The position numbers and the translations under genes were made by a program. The notes under the pieces were generated by a model. That model searched no databases. It saw nothing but the letters and a program-made list of their open reading frames with translations, and was not told where the DNA came from. A DNA stretch of 64,000 nt from Nicotiana tabacum. Its lineage: Eukaryota; Streptophyta; Magnoliopsida; Solanales; Solanaceae. The stretch is taken from positions 191,414,103-191,478,102 of the forward strand of contig NC_134101.1 of assembly GCF_000715075.1 (NCBI RefSeq). The letters run 5' to 3'. Positions within the stretch are counted from its first letter, which is position 1; each line of letters starts with the position of its first letter. Shown in pieces: positions 47,275-58,659 of the stretch.

Positions 47275-48545
47275 AACACTTTGTCCTTAACTTTGATTCT
47301 ACTGGCCTCATTTTGCAAATTGAATAAAAAAACTTAAGGACAAAATGTCCTTCACTTTGTTGTTGTTCTTCTGTATACAAAGTCCTGTAGCTTGAGTTTC
47401 AAATTGTATGTTTTAATTTCTGGTTCAAATGTTAAGGACTGACAGTCCTTAACTCTTAAATACATGTTTAAATGTTAAGGACTAGCAGTCCTTAACTTTT
47501 AATTCCATGTTTAAATGTTAAAGGACAGGCAGTCCTTAGCTTTTAATTTCTGGTTCAAAAGTTAAGGACTGGTAGTCCTTAACTTTTAATTCCATGTTTA
47601 AAACTTAAGGACTGGCAGTCCTTAACTTTTAATTTTAATTCCATGTTTAAATGTTAAAGGACAGGCAGTCCTTAGCTTTTAATTTCTGGTTCAAAAGTTA
47701 AGGACTGGTAGTCCTTAACTTTTAATTCCATGTTTAAAACTTAAGGACTGGCAGTCCTTAACTTTTAATTTTAATTCCATGTTTAAATGTTAAAGGACAG
47801 ACAGTCCTTAGCTTTTAATTTCTGGTTCAAAAGTTAAGGACTAGCAATCCTTAAGCTTTAATTCCATGTTTAAATGTTAAGGACTGACAGTCCTTAACTT
47901 TAATTACATGTTTAAATATTAAAGGACAGACAGTCCTTAGCTTTTCATTTCTTGTTCAAAAGTTAAGGACTGACAGTCCTTAACTTTTAATTCCATGTTT
48001 AAATGTTAAAGGACAGACAGTCCTTAGCTTTTAATTTCTGGTTCAAAAGTTAAGGACTAGCAATCCTTAAGTTTTAATTCCATGTTTAAATGTTAAGGAC
48101 TGACAGTCCTTAACTTTAATTACATGTTTAAATATTAAAGGATAGACAGTCCTTAGCTTTTCATTTCTTGTTCAAAAGTTAAGGACTGATAGTCCTTAAC
48201 TTTTAATTCCATGTGTAAATGTTAAAGGACAGACAATCCTTAGCTTTTAATTTCTGGTTCAAAAGTTAAGGACTAGCAATCCTTAAGTTTTAATTCCATG
48301 TTTAAATGTTAAGGACTGACAGTCCTTAACTTTAATTACATGTTTAAATATTAAAGGACAGACAGTCCTTAGCTTTTCATTTCTTGTTCAAAAGTTAAGG
48401 ACTGACAGTCCTTAACTTTTAATTCCATGTTTAAATGTTAAAGGACAGACAGTCCTTAGCTTTTAATTTTTTGTTCAAAAGTTAAGGACTAGCAGTCCTT
48501 AACTTTAATTACATGTTTAAATGTTAAGGACATACAGTCCTTATC
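47275..48545 (+). repeat. Palindrome block 1, in the 5' untranslated intron of the transposase gene
   Basis: About 26-28 copies of TTAAGGAC-(4-6)-GTCCTTA(A/G), separated by TTTTAATTCCATGTTTAAAT or TTTCTGGTTCAAAA spacers, with a higher-order period of about 260 bp in the middle. A GTAAGT donor at 47069 and a TTGACTTGTAG acceptor at 48636 place the block in an intron before the start codon. Confidence 0.9.
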
Positions 48546-48637
48546 TTGGTCTTGCACTTACAGTACACCTGTTCTTAATTCTACAAGGATTGCTTTATAA
48601 CGTATGTCCTTTGTTTCCTATTCTCTTGACTTGTAGG

Positions 48638-51335
48638 ATGGAAACAATATGCATAATAGTTGCTTTTAATGGTAGATGGACTGAAGACTATAAATATCTT
48701 GATCATCAAACAAAGCTTTTCCTAGCACCTGAGTCAATTCAGTTTGAAGATTTCGTTAAACAGATTTTTGAGCTTATTGAATTGTATAGAGAAAAGTTTG
48801 AAATAGTGATATGGTTTGATATCAACCTTGGAACAAGCAAAGGAATGCTTGTATCCAAAGATTTAGATCTTCACACATGTATATAGTTGCTAAAAACTCA
48901 TTCACTCTCCAAGAGCTGTCGTTTCATAGTTGATATTTCGGAAAGAGTTTTTGCATCAATAAGCAATGAACATGCCAACACAAAAACTCAACATGACAAT
49001 CAAGAGCGATGCCAACAGATAGTTGAAGTAGATATGGTTGAAGCTCAACCATTAAATGAAGAGGTGCATCAAACATTTGATTCTATTCAAGTAGAAGGAC
49101 AAAACATTATAAAGATTGACAACGAACAAGCTTTGGGTATTCAAGTCTTAGATAGTGCACCGGTAATCGAAGTAGTTGCTGACAAAACCTGCACTCAAAT
49201 AACTAAACGAAGATCAAATTTGAAACAAAAAGAATCCCCAACTATGATATTAAGAGAAAATGCTTCTTTGGATCAAATAAAAGTCGGATCAGTATTTGAC
49301 AAGAAGAAGAGCATAATTAATTGTTTTTCTAATGTAGCAATCAAAGGACATTTTGAATTCAAAGTTGTTAGATCAAGCTCAACAAGATATTCGTTGACAT
49401 GCAATGATGATAGGTGTCGTTTGTGTGTGCGTGCTTTCAGAATTAAAGACTCAACATTATTCAAGATAGTAAAGCTTGAGAAAAAGCATGACTGCTCTAT
49501 TAACACTAGGAAAGCAGATCAAAGGCATGCTACTTCAAAGTTGATTAGTGGTTACATTATCGATAATCTTCGGGACCCAAGATTTGAAGTTACACCAGCT
49601 TTTGTCATGGCAGAGATGCAAAAATTGCATGGACTAGACATTGGATATCACAAGGCGTGGCGTGCTATTCAACATGCTTCCGCTTTAATAAGAGGAAGTC
49701 CCGAAGAAAATTATGAATTATTGTGTTCATACTTGTATATGATGACAAGTAAAAACCCGGGAACTTATACTAACATAAAGATAGACGACAACAACAGGTA
49801 AACAATTTAGGACATGCTGTCTTTAGCCTTGTTAACTTTTGAGTTATAACCAGAAGTTGAGGACTGCCTATCCTTAAGTTTTGAACTTGTAATTAAAAGT
49901 TAAGGACTTCCAGTCCTTAAGTTTTGAACTTTGAAATAAAAGTTAAGGACAACATGTCCTTAACTTTATAACTTGTAAATGTAAGTTAAGGACTGACTGT
50001 CCTAAACTTTGGGTATTTTAACCTTGTTTTATATTGTATTTTCAGGTTTCTTTATATGTTTTATGCATATGGATCATCGATAGCTGGTTGAAATCATTGT
50101 AGACCAGTGATTGCTGTTGATGCGACTTTTTTGAAGTCAAAATATCGTGGTGTTTTAATGATTTCAGTTTCAAAAGATGCAAATAACCAAATTTTTCCAT
50201 TAGCCTTTGGAATAGCAGAATCTGAAAACAACAATTCCTATGAGTGGTACTTTAGTCAGCTTCGCAATGCAATTGGGAGCCGTGAGAATTTGATTTTTTT
50301 ATCAGACAGGCATCAAGCTATTGCAAATGGCATTGTAAAGGTATATCCTGAAAGCCATCATGGGATTTGCATCTATCATTTGGAGCAGAACCTAAAGCGA
50401 AGAAAGGTGAAAAGTGAGGTCATAAAACTTTTCCAAAGCTCTGCAAGAGTATACAAGCGTAAAGAATTTGACATATATATGTCAGATATTGCAAATGTAG
50501 ATAGGAAAACTTATGACTACTTGATGGAAGAACCGCCGGAAAGATGGGCACGTTCTTGTAGTCCACAATGAATATATGACATGCTCACAACAAACATAGT
50601 TGAGTCGATGAATTCAGTGCTATTAGAAGCAAGGGAGCTGCCTATACTAAGAATGATGGATTTCATTCAAGTGAAGCTACAACATTGGTTTTATGAAAGA
50701 AGAAATAAAGCAGAAGGAACATTTTATGATGTTTCTTGTTGGGTAGAGGAGGAATTGAAGAACAGAATAGATTTAACATTTACTTTGAACGTAAGTATTA
50801 TGTGTTATGTTTATATTATGATTTTGACATTTTTTAACATAATGTACTCACTTATAATTTTTCAACATTGAAGGTCTTCTCTATTGATTCATGGCGTTCT
50901 AGAGTTGAAGAAGAAGGAATAACTTTCTTGGTGGACTTAAACAAAAGAACATGTGATTGTTTTCAATTTCAACTTGATGAATTACCATGCATACATGCAA
51001 TTGCATCTATCGAGAAGAGAAACATCAAGAAGTCCGACTTTTGTTCGCACTGGTACTTAAAGGAATCTTGGTTGAAGATATATGAAAGACAAATACATCC
51101 TGTAGGACATACTGATTCATGGATTGTACCAGAGAGTGTTAAGTCACAAATTGTTAAACCTCCAGATTTCAAAGTGCCACCAGGTAGAAGGCAAAAGAAA
51201 AGGCATATTCCTGCTACCGAGCCATCAAAAATAACATTCAAATGTGGTCGTTGCAGAAGAATTGGTCATAATAGAACAACTTGTATATATTCTCCGGCAC
51301 TCCATCCATTTTCAAGAAAGCATAGAGAAGAGTAG
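48638..51335 (+). pseudogene. MULE (Mutator-like) transposase, three premature stops
   Basis: Exons 48638-49797, 50046-50790 and 50874-51335 join through GT-AG introns into 788 codons. An N-terminal plant MULE domain (residues about 1-130) and the DNA-binding region (around 49320-49520, CNDDRCRLCVRAF) precede the MULE DDE core. Asp412 (VIAVDATFLK) and Asp474 (FLSDRH) are followed by C-x2-H (495-498). Near the C-terminus are a SWIM finger (C662, C664, C674, H676) and a zinc knuckle C-x2-C-x4-H-x4-C (759-772). Stops occur at 48884 (TAG), 50089 (TGA, at a usual Trp) and 50569 (TGA, at a usual Arg). The last two fit C-to-T changes on one or the other strand. The frame is otherwise clean, so decay is recent. 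Confidence 0.9.
49805..50020 (+). repeat. Palindrome block 2, inside transposase intron 2
   Basis: Five copies of the AAGGAC...GTCCTT palindrome within the 248-bp intron 49798-50045. Confidence 0.88.
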
Positions 51336-51524
51336 AAATATACACTTATGTTTATCGACTCTTTTAAGTTTTTGCTATAGATTGTATTCATTATTATTCT
51401 AATTTGAGCGGATGCCTAGATTTTCAATATTTATATCTTGTTACGTTCTTTTAATTTCTTTTGAGTTCAACAATTAAAAGTTATTAATAGGAGTCAGTAA
51501 GTTCAACTTGCAATTTTGAAAACG

Positions 51525-52365
51525 TAATGACTGTCTGTCCTTAACTTTGAATTTCAAGTTCAAAAGTTAAGAACAGGAGTCAGTAAGTTCAACTTGCAAT
51601 TTTGAAAACGTAATGACTGTCTGTCCTTAACTTTGAATTTCAAGTTCAAAAGTTAAGGACATGAGGTCCTTAAGTTATAGTCTCATGTTAAAAACTTAAG
51701 GACTGTCTGTCCTTAACTTTGAATTTTAAGTTCAAACGTTAAGGACATGAGGTCCTTAAGTTATAGTCCCATATTAAAAACGTAATGACTGTCTGTCCTT
51801 AACTTTGAATTTCAAGTTCAAAAGTTAAGGACATGAGGTCCTTAAGTTATAGTCCCATGTTAAAAACTTAAGGACTGTCTATCCTTAACTTTGAATTTCA
51901 AGTTCAAAAGTTAAGGATATGATGTCCTTAAGTTATAGTCCCATGTTAAAAACTTGAGGACTGTTTGTCATTAATTACAGGAGTCCTTAAGTTTGAAATA
52001 CAAGTTAAAAACTTAAGGACTGTCTGTCCTTAACTTTAAATTTTAAGTTCAAACGTTAAAGACATGAGGTCCTTAAGTTATAGTCCCATGTTAAAAAATT
52101 GAGGACTGTCTGTCCTTAACTTTGAATTTTAAGTTCAAACGTTAAGGACATGAGGTCCTTAAGTTATAGTCCCATGTTAAAAACTTGAGGACTGTTTGTC
52201 ATTAACTACATGAGTCCTTAAGTTTGAAATACAAGTTCAAAAATTAAGGACATGAGGTCCTTAAGTTATAGTCCCATGTTCAAAACTTAAGGACTGTCGG
52301 TCCTTAACTTTGAATTTCAAGTTCAAAAGTTAAGGACATTTGGTCCTTAACTTTGAATTTGAAGT
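51525..52365. repeat. Palindrome block 3, between the convergent genes
   Basis: About 20 copies, spaced by TTTGAATTTCAAGTTCAAAA and TTATAGTCCCATGTTAAAAA. It lies between the transposase stop (51335) and the ULP stop (52636), so it probably also covers both 3' untranslated regions. Confidence 0.9.
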
Positions 52366-53739
52366 TCACTTACACTTAGTCATGAACAAATACTAACAAA
52401 CTCAATGGACAAATCAACAGTTGAGAGAAACAACGAAATAAATAACAAAATGCCTTGACATAACTTTTGAAATTGTAATTTTGCATAGCTGTTACAAAAA
52501 ATTACGCTATGACAATAAAACAAAATATAAGTGCCTTTTCACAAATTTACAGAATATTTCAGAACTATCCTAAACTGGCATAATTCAGATGTCACCTTTA
52601 CAGCAATTTTATACAAAAATAACACCACAATTTCTTTACAACTCCTTTGGACAGAATGTTTCATTTTCACTCTCATAATCATTACCAACATTTTCTGGTG
52701 GAGTATCATAACCATAATTTCTTTTCCATTCACCATGTGCCCAAAGATTTGCAGCAAGTTCTTTTCGAAAGTTTTTTATGTCTTCGGGTTGGAATTGCTG
52801 CACGTCCTTTCCAATCATCAGCAACTCGGCAAATTTGATCAGGAATGCACCACAATCAGTCCTAAGAGAAATGTAAGATATGCAGTGAATTAAACAATAA
52901 ATCTTAAGTACATATAAATAATATAACAAATAATAACACGTACGATCCAGTTTGGTGTAGTGATCTTTGCCACTGTATATCAAATTTGTTGAAGACATTC
53001 CCAAAAGACTTGTGATTTTTGTCAAACTGTGAGAACTTTAGCAAATGGGGGATCATGCGTGCATACATTTGCATGTAGTTCATTCCTGCTTCATATGGCT
53101 CACTGTATATGGAATCATATACATCAATCTTTTTTTGATTCAAGTCCAATACTCCCAACAAAAAGTGTGTCACAACTTCATCATCTTCTGAAGGAAGCCG
53201 ACATGGAAAAAAGATTTTGTCAACCTCAGTCCATGCAATTCCACATCTACGGCTGTCCCCCCACACATATGGTGTCGGAAATAACTGATTATCACCAGCA
53301 CACCAAAACTCATCACTGGCATCTTCACTGAAATCTTTATACACAAGTGCCATATAATTATCAAAAAGAACATCAGTAGTTGTGCATCGAAAAGGATGAT
53401 CGCGAGGGTGGTAGCATTCCTTCTTTCTCAGATAATAGAGAGCAATGTCAATATGCTTCATAAAAAGGCAAAAAATAAAACAAATCAATAACAAATCAGT
53501 CATAAAATAATGAAAAAATGATAAATTAATAATAGAAAAAATAAATGCCTTGTGAATTATCTAACCTTATCATCAAGAACAAATTTGCTATCTGAAAGCT
53601 CAAGGAAAAACATTTTGCTACTGATTTTTTGATGATACAATTTGTATGGTTTTTTCCTCACACTATTATCATCAGCATATAAATCAATTTGTCCCCTGAA
53701 AATTTTGAAAATGTCAAGTTAGAATTTTGAAAACTTTAA

Positions 53740-53910
53740 TCTATAAGTTAAGGACCAAGTGTCCTTAGCTTTTGAATTTGATACTCAAACTTAAGGACTG
53801 CATGTCCTTAGCTTATGAATTTTGAATTCAAACTTAAGGACACGAAGTTTTTAAGTTTTAAACTTGAATCTATAAGTTAAGGACAGTTAGTCCTAAAATT
53901 AGTCTTACAA
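53740..53910 (-). repeat. Palindrome block 4, in the intron between ULP exons 8 and 9
   Basis: Four copies (loops of 5-7 bases), two of them decayed on one arm. The intron is 53696-53953. Confidence 0.85.
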
Positions 53911-55484
53911 TCACAGAAGTTAAGGATGTAGTGAAACACATTAAGAGACTTACTCTTTTTTGCGACCTCTCCTTTTCTCCTTGCCCAACCACACAATGAA
54001 TTTCTTCACTAATTTTTCATCTTCTTTGGCATAATGAAAAATACACCTACGAGTATAGGTTGATTTTATCCAACCTGAACTCTTCAAAGTATTTTGATTG
54101 TCTGCCTTGGAACTTACTGCTTTTCCTTCCTTATCAAAAGGAGATTTCAACTGCCAGCTTAACTTCTTGTTCCTTTTACCTCGACCAAGTTCTTCTTCAA
54201 CATTTCCTTCACCCTCCATAGTCAAAGTCGCATCAATGTCCATTTGTATACTTGGAGGAGTAGGACTAAGAAGAGAAAATGACGGACCATCATAACCAAT
54301 ACTGTCTCTCTTTCTTTTCCTTGTATATTGGTTAAGATCGTCATCATTGGTGTCCTCTTTGTTTTCCTCTGCTGGCGACACTATATATATATATATATTC
54401 ATATTAGTTTTCTGCAACATGTCAAATGAAGAGACAAAATTTCAATTGTACATATAATAATTAGGGCACAATCAGTACCTGTCTTCTCCGCAGTACCTTC
54501 TTGTGTTTTTTCAAGAGACAACTCAGCTAAAATATTGCGTGCAACATTTTCTTTTTCTTGCAATTCCACATTTTCTTTATCTTGCAGTTGTTCACCATGA
54601 TCTTTAGATGCTTGTTGACAAGATTCTGCAAAAATATTTACAACAACTAACATGTTAATAATCTTTAATTAAAACAAACATATATAAAATTAAAAAAGCA
54701 CTGCCTAACCATTTGCAATATCCAAGATCATTCCAGCTACATCATCATCATCACATGTTGCATCTATAGATTTGGAACCAATCTCACTTCTGCCTATGTC
54801 TTGAGATTGTAGTCCAGTTTTCTCTTGATACTGCACTCCAACTTCTTCGCTTGCTGCTTCAAAAGATACAATATATAATGAAATAAAGATACAATATATA
54901 ATGAGAATTTTATCTAACCTTGACTGGCACAAGTTTGAACTCCAAATTTTTCTTTGTATGACAGCGGTGTAGAGAGATCATACGTTCCTTCTAAGCATTT
55001 GCATACAATCTCGCTGGCACTTGTCCCCAATGGACTTGTTAAATCCTCCTGTGATTGCAATCCACAAACTCTACAAATTTTCTCCGGCACTCCACAAACT
55101 TCTGCATGCACATGCATAGTTTATATGTATTAATCTATTGAATATACATTTCAACGAAAATAAAAATCAAAATCTATATCTAACCTTTCCCAATATCAGT
55201 AACATTTTCAGTTTCATCATCAAGATGTGCATCTCTAAATTCTCTTTCATACTGACCCTCTGCATGCACATCCATATCATCACGTTCAACACCACCTGCA
55301 TCTTGGTTGAATATGCCAGTACGCTCAGTAGCACGACAATGATCATCAACTCCATATTTTCTAATTGGAACACTAGATTCTCTATCTGTGTTCATCTGAT
55401 CAACTTTCCCAAACATGTTCATCAAAGTATCAAGCTTTGATCCTAGAGTTTTCTTTAAATCCTGAGAAAGCAACTAAGTTACAA

Positions 55485-55720
55485 AGAGAAGGACATGTTT
55501 AAAACTTAAGGAGAGGCAGTCCTTAAGTTTGAACTTAAAGTTCAAAACTTAAGGAAATGCAATCCTTAAGTTTGAACTCCAAGTTCAAAAGTTAAGGACA
55601 AGAAGTCCTTAACTTTGAATTCCAAGTTAAGTTTCATTTCAAAGTTCAAAAGTTAAGGACAAGAAATCCTTATCTTTCAATTCCAAGTTCAAAATTTAAG
55701 GACACAAAATCCTAAAGTTG
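55485..55720 (-). repeat. Palindrome block 5, in the intron between ULP exons 3 and 4
   Basis: Five copies with TTTGAAYTCCAAGTTCAAAA spacers. The intron is 55462-55736. Confidence 0.88.
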
Positions 55721-57084
55721 GACTAACTGAAATTACCTTGATTTCGTTCTCAATCTTTTTTCTGATACAACAATTTTCTGATTAACTCTGGTAACTTCTG
55801 CTTGCAAATCCTTCTTAAAACTCTCTGATAATCTCTGAATCAAAAAACATAATATAAAAAAAAGGTGTTCGTAAGCAAGAAATAATCAAATAAAAAACTA
55901 ATACTATTCAAAGGCAGAAACACATACTCTAACAATTTCGTTAAGTACGCCTTCGTCAAATTGTGTGGAAGAAGACCTTGAGCCTCGATCTTGTGAAACT
56001 GGCTCCTCCACACAAAGAGGCTCTGTATCTTCTTCTTCCACAGGAATAAAGGGTGACACCTCAATCAACTTAAACACCTATTATATAAGAAAAACTAAAC
56101 ATAAGTATACATAACTAAAACAAATAAACAAAAAAAGAGATAGTAATTACATTAACTTACTTTTTTATTATGGAAATATTTTCTACAAAGAGCATCAAAT
56201 TGTGGAGACTTCATTTCAGAATAACATAACATTCGAGGATAACCAACTTCTTTGAAGTTCACAAATTGTTTCTCTTGGAAAATAGGAAGTACTTCCATAA
56301 TCCAGACACAAAACGCAAAAGGAAAGCCAACTAAAGTGTAGCTATCAATATCTTTTTCTTTCTCTTTCTCCTTCTGAACATCATTCTCATTTGATTTCAA
56401 GCAACTCTTCAATGATTTTAATAGCGTCTCATAAGCAAGAGAGCCCCAGTTGAAGGAAGCGCAAAGTGCATCATCGTCAACAATTTTCATTATTTGCTCC
56501 GACACATTCCTATTTTTCCTCTTGCCCATCAAAACCGACTCAACAAAATAGAGTGTTGCCAACTTCAAAGCATCATCATCACTGCCAGCAAATGATGAAG
56601 TTGTACCATGTGGGCGATTAGAAATAAAACTATACAAATCAGCCAACTCAATTTTGTCCTTTCCAGGGAAATAGACTCTTAAAAGCCTATTCTCTTTCTC
56701 ATTTAAACCTTTCATGTCAAGCGACGAATAAGACTTCAAACCAGTAATAATATGGAATGCATCACGAGTAAACTTAATATCGCGGTCAAATACCTTGAAG
56801 GTCATCAAATCAGGTTCATTACTAACAATTTCAGAAAGCAATACACAGTGCATAAGTTTACCCGAGAACTTCACACTTTGTAATCTAAAGAAGTTGCCAA
56901 AAATACTTTCCCTCAATTTCTTCCATTGGCTATTCGACAGAAAACTTTTAATTGTTTCCTTATATTGAAAATCTCCTTTCCAATATACCAGAAAATTACG
57001 CCAATCGTCAAAATCAAAAAAAATGATCGCCTTCCATTATAACACTAGAAAAGAAGGAAAAACAAACAAAGATTAGGACTTAAC

Positions 57085-57510
57085 TTAAAATTTCAAGTTT
57101 AAAAGTTAAGCAAATACAATCCTTAACTTTAAATTTTAAGTGCAAATGTTAAAGAAATACAGTCCTTAACTTATAAAGTTAAGGACACTTAGTCCTTAAC
57201 TTCAAGTTTCATGTGCAAAAGTTAAGGACAATAAGTCCTTAACTTTAAATTGTAAATGCAAAGGTTAAGGAAATACAGTCCTTAACTTATACTTTCAACA
57301 TCCAAAGTTAAGGACACTTAGTCCTTAACTTCAAGTTTCATGTGCAAAAGTTAAGGACAATCAGTCCTTAACTTTAAATTGTAAGTGCATAGGTTAAGGA
57401 AATACAGTCCTTAACATATACTTTCAACATCCAAAGTTAAGGACACTTTGTCCTTAACTTCAAGTTTCATGTGCAAAAGTTAAGGACAATCAGTCCTTAA
57501 CTTTGAATTC
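57085..57510 (-). repeat. Palindrome block 6, in the 5' untranslated intron of the ULP gene
   Basis: About eleven copies. The intron runs 57821-57045 on the minus strand (donor GTAATA, acceptor TTCTTTTCTAG), seven bases before the start codon. Confidence 0.88.
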
Positions 57511-58128
57511 CAACTACAAAATTTAATGTCGTTTCTTCTTTACATTTAATGAACACAGTTAACTGAAAATTCATAATCAGTAAGCTTATGAATTTCTACG
57601 ACTATTTTTATGAAATATACCTACATAATCAAATATATTGAATCAACCACAAACACATTTCAAATTTCACATACTAAAAATTTATCAAAAACAGAATCAC
57701 ACAAAATATACTACACTGAATCAACATATAATGCTAATTTTTGAAATTTCACACATACTTCACACGGCATTGAACCAACTTACAAGTAAAGAAAAACGAA
57801 AATGCATAAAAAATATATTACCAGTCGCGATTGACAGAAGATGACGGAGAAGATGAAGGAGCAGAAGTTTAACTGAGATTGCAGTTTGCGTACGAGGAAG
57901 ATGAAGAAGCGCAGAACTCTGAACGAATGAAATAAGGGTTTTCGTCGATTTTGGGATTATACAAGAAATAGAGAAAGGGTAATTGTGTCTTTTCCCCCTT
58001 AGTAGTGGCTATTTTTGATAAGCATTTTAAATAGTGGATAAAAATTAAATACACCCTTATTTAGTGGCTACTACACGCCATTTTCACCACTAACGTTATA
58101 CTTTTGGCCTATTTATGCCATTGTTGAC
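57511..58128 (-). other. ULP 5' leader and right terminal region of the MULE
   Basis: AT-rich intron part (57511-57821), then the untranslated first exon (from 57822) and the terminal inverted repeat ending near 58128. The leader is rich in CTTCATCTTC words. Confidence 0.6.
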
Positions 58129-58387
58129 TAACAATTCTATTTTCTGATTTTTAACTTAAACTTTGTGCCCAGTCAAACAGGTTCACATAAATTGGAACGG
58201 AGGGAGTACCTCGTGAGAACCCAATTGTAGCCGCCTTGAAACTTCGAAAATCCAGTACTACTCGTATGTTGCATAAAATCTCATGCAAACGAAAGCTCCT
58301 AACTGTGAATCTTGTTTATAAAGTAATTACTCTATGTGTATATGTGTAGATAATTAGGACTAGATTTTTACATCCAATAAATAAATT

Positions 58388-58636
58388 ATGCTGCATAGCA
58401 TTCTTGTGATTTACACAGCTGCATGTGCATCGTGCAAGCATCAACGAAAAAAGTGTGCAAACAAATGCATATTAGCACCTTATTTCCCAGCAGAGAAAAG
58501 CCGAGAATTTGAAGCAGTACACAAGATATTTGGTATCAGTAACATCACAAAACTAATAAAAACTCTCAAGGAAGAAGATAGGAAAAGATCTGGTGTCACA
58601 ATCCACGAACTTCGAAGAATTTTCTACAAATACTGA
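58388..58636 (+). pseudogene. LOB-domain (LBD) gene, 5' fragment
   Basis: The translation shows the LBD zinc-finger-like C block C-x2-C-x6-C-x3-C (CASCKHQRKKCANKC), then LAPYFPAEKSREF and the start of the GAS block (FGISNITKLIKTL). After KEEDRKR at 58588 homology stops abruptly and a short unrelated tail ends at 58636. LBD proteins are plant nuclear DNA-binding regulators of organ boundaries. The first eleven residues look non-native: an acceptor-like TTTACACAG precedes CTGCATGTGC, so the true first exon may be elsewhere or lost. The closest family seems to be the LBD type with LVWEAFCRQKDPV, from the 3' fragment at 60147. Confidence 0.8.
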
Positions 58637-58659
58637 TTTAGCAGAAATACATCTGTTCT

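Larger units (their letters stand above)
52636..57037 (-). pseudogene. DUF1985 / Ulp1-type (C48) SUMO-protease-like gene, 11 exons, two 1-base frameshifts
   Basis: Coding exons in gene order: 57037-56161, 56077-55928, 55834-55737, 55461-55185, 55101-54919, 54856-54710, 54625-54479, 54380-53954, 53695-53566, 53455-52944 and 52861-52636, all with GT-AG borders. Apart from two indels they add up to about 1057 residues. Exon 1 encodes DUF1985 (SGKLMHCVLLSEIV, FHIITGLKSYSSLD). Exons 2-8 are charged linker and coiled coil. Exons 10-11 encode the C48 domain: WTEVDKIFFPC, the active-site His in VVTHFLLGVLDL (His-Phe instead of the usual His-Trp), Asp in KIDVYDS, and Cys in DCGAFL after HQTG. Such proteases remove SUMO-like tags. 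Breaks: an 8-T run near 57016 (one extra base) and a 1-base loss in exon 3 near 55760. Both are in homopolymers, so an assembly error is possible. Confidence 0.85.
46782..58128. mobile_element. Mutator-like element carrying transposase and ULP genes (Kaonashi-type MULE)
   Basis: Imperfect terminal inverted repeats (left GGGCGAACGGCACAAATAG, right end reading inward GGCATAAATAGGCC) enclose two convergent genes: a MULE transposase on plus and a DUF1985/Ulp1 protease on minus. MULEs that carry captured ULP-like genes are known in Arabidopsis, rice and melon as Kaonashi elements. Splitting a Stowaway MITE shows it inserted as a unit. I could not find a 9-bp target duplication. Non-coding parts are filled with one palindrome family (separate entries). 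Confidence 0.85.
46652..58208. mobile_element. Stowaway-type MITE, split into two halves by the MULE
   Basis: Left terminus TACTCCTTCTGTTCCAGTTT followed by ATGTGAACCT; right terminus GGTTCACATAAATTGGAACG followed by GAGGGAGTA. These are the two inverted ends of a Tc1/mariner-related MITE with TA at the border. The left half is 46652-46781 and the right half 58129-58208; the 11.3 kb between them is the Mutator-like element. Confidence 0.82.

Noticed and set aside
47420..48545. CRISPR-like appearance of repeated palindromes with spacers
   Set aside because: The spacers are themselves repeats (TTAATTCCATGTTTAAAT), the genome is a plant, and the blocks sit in MULE introns.
52531..53331. Plus-strand frames opposite the ULP exons
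   Set aside because: Shadow frames of the minus-strand gene; no domain.
46773..58137. Target-site duplication for the large MULE
   Set aside because: I compared the bases next to both termini and found no convincing 9-bp match; the exact ends may be a few bases off.
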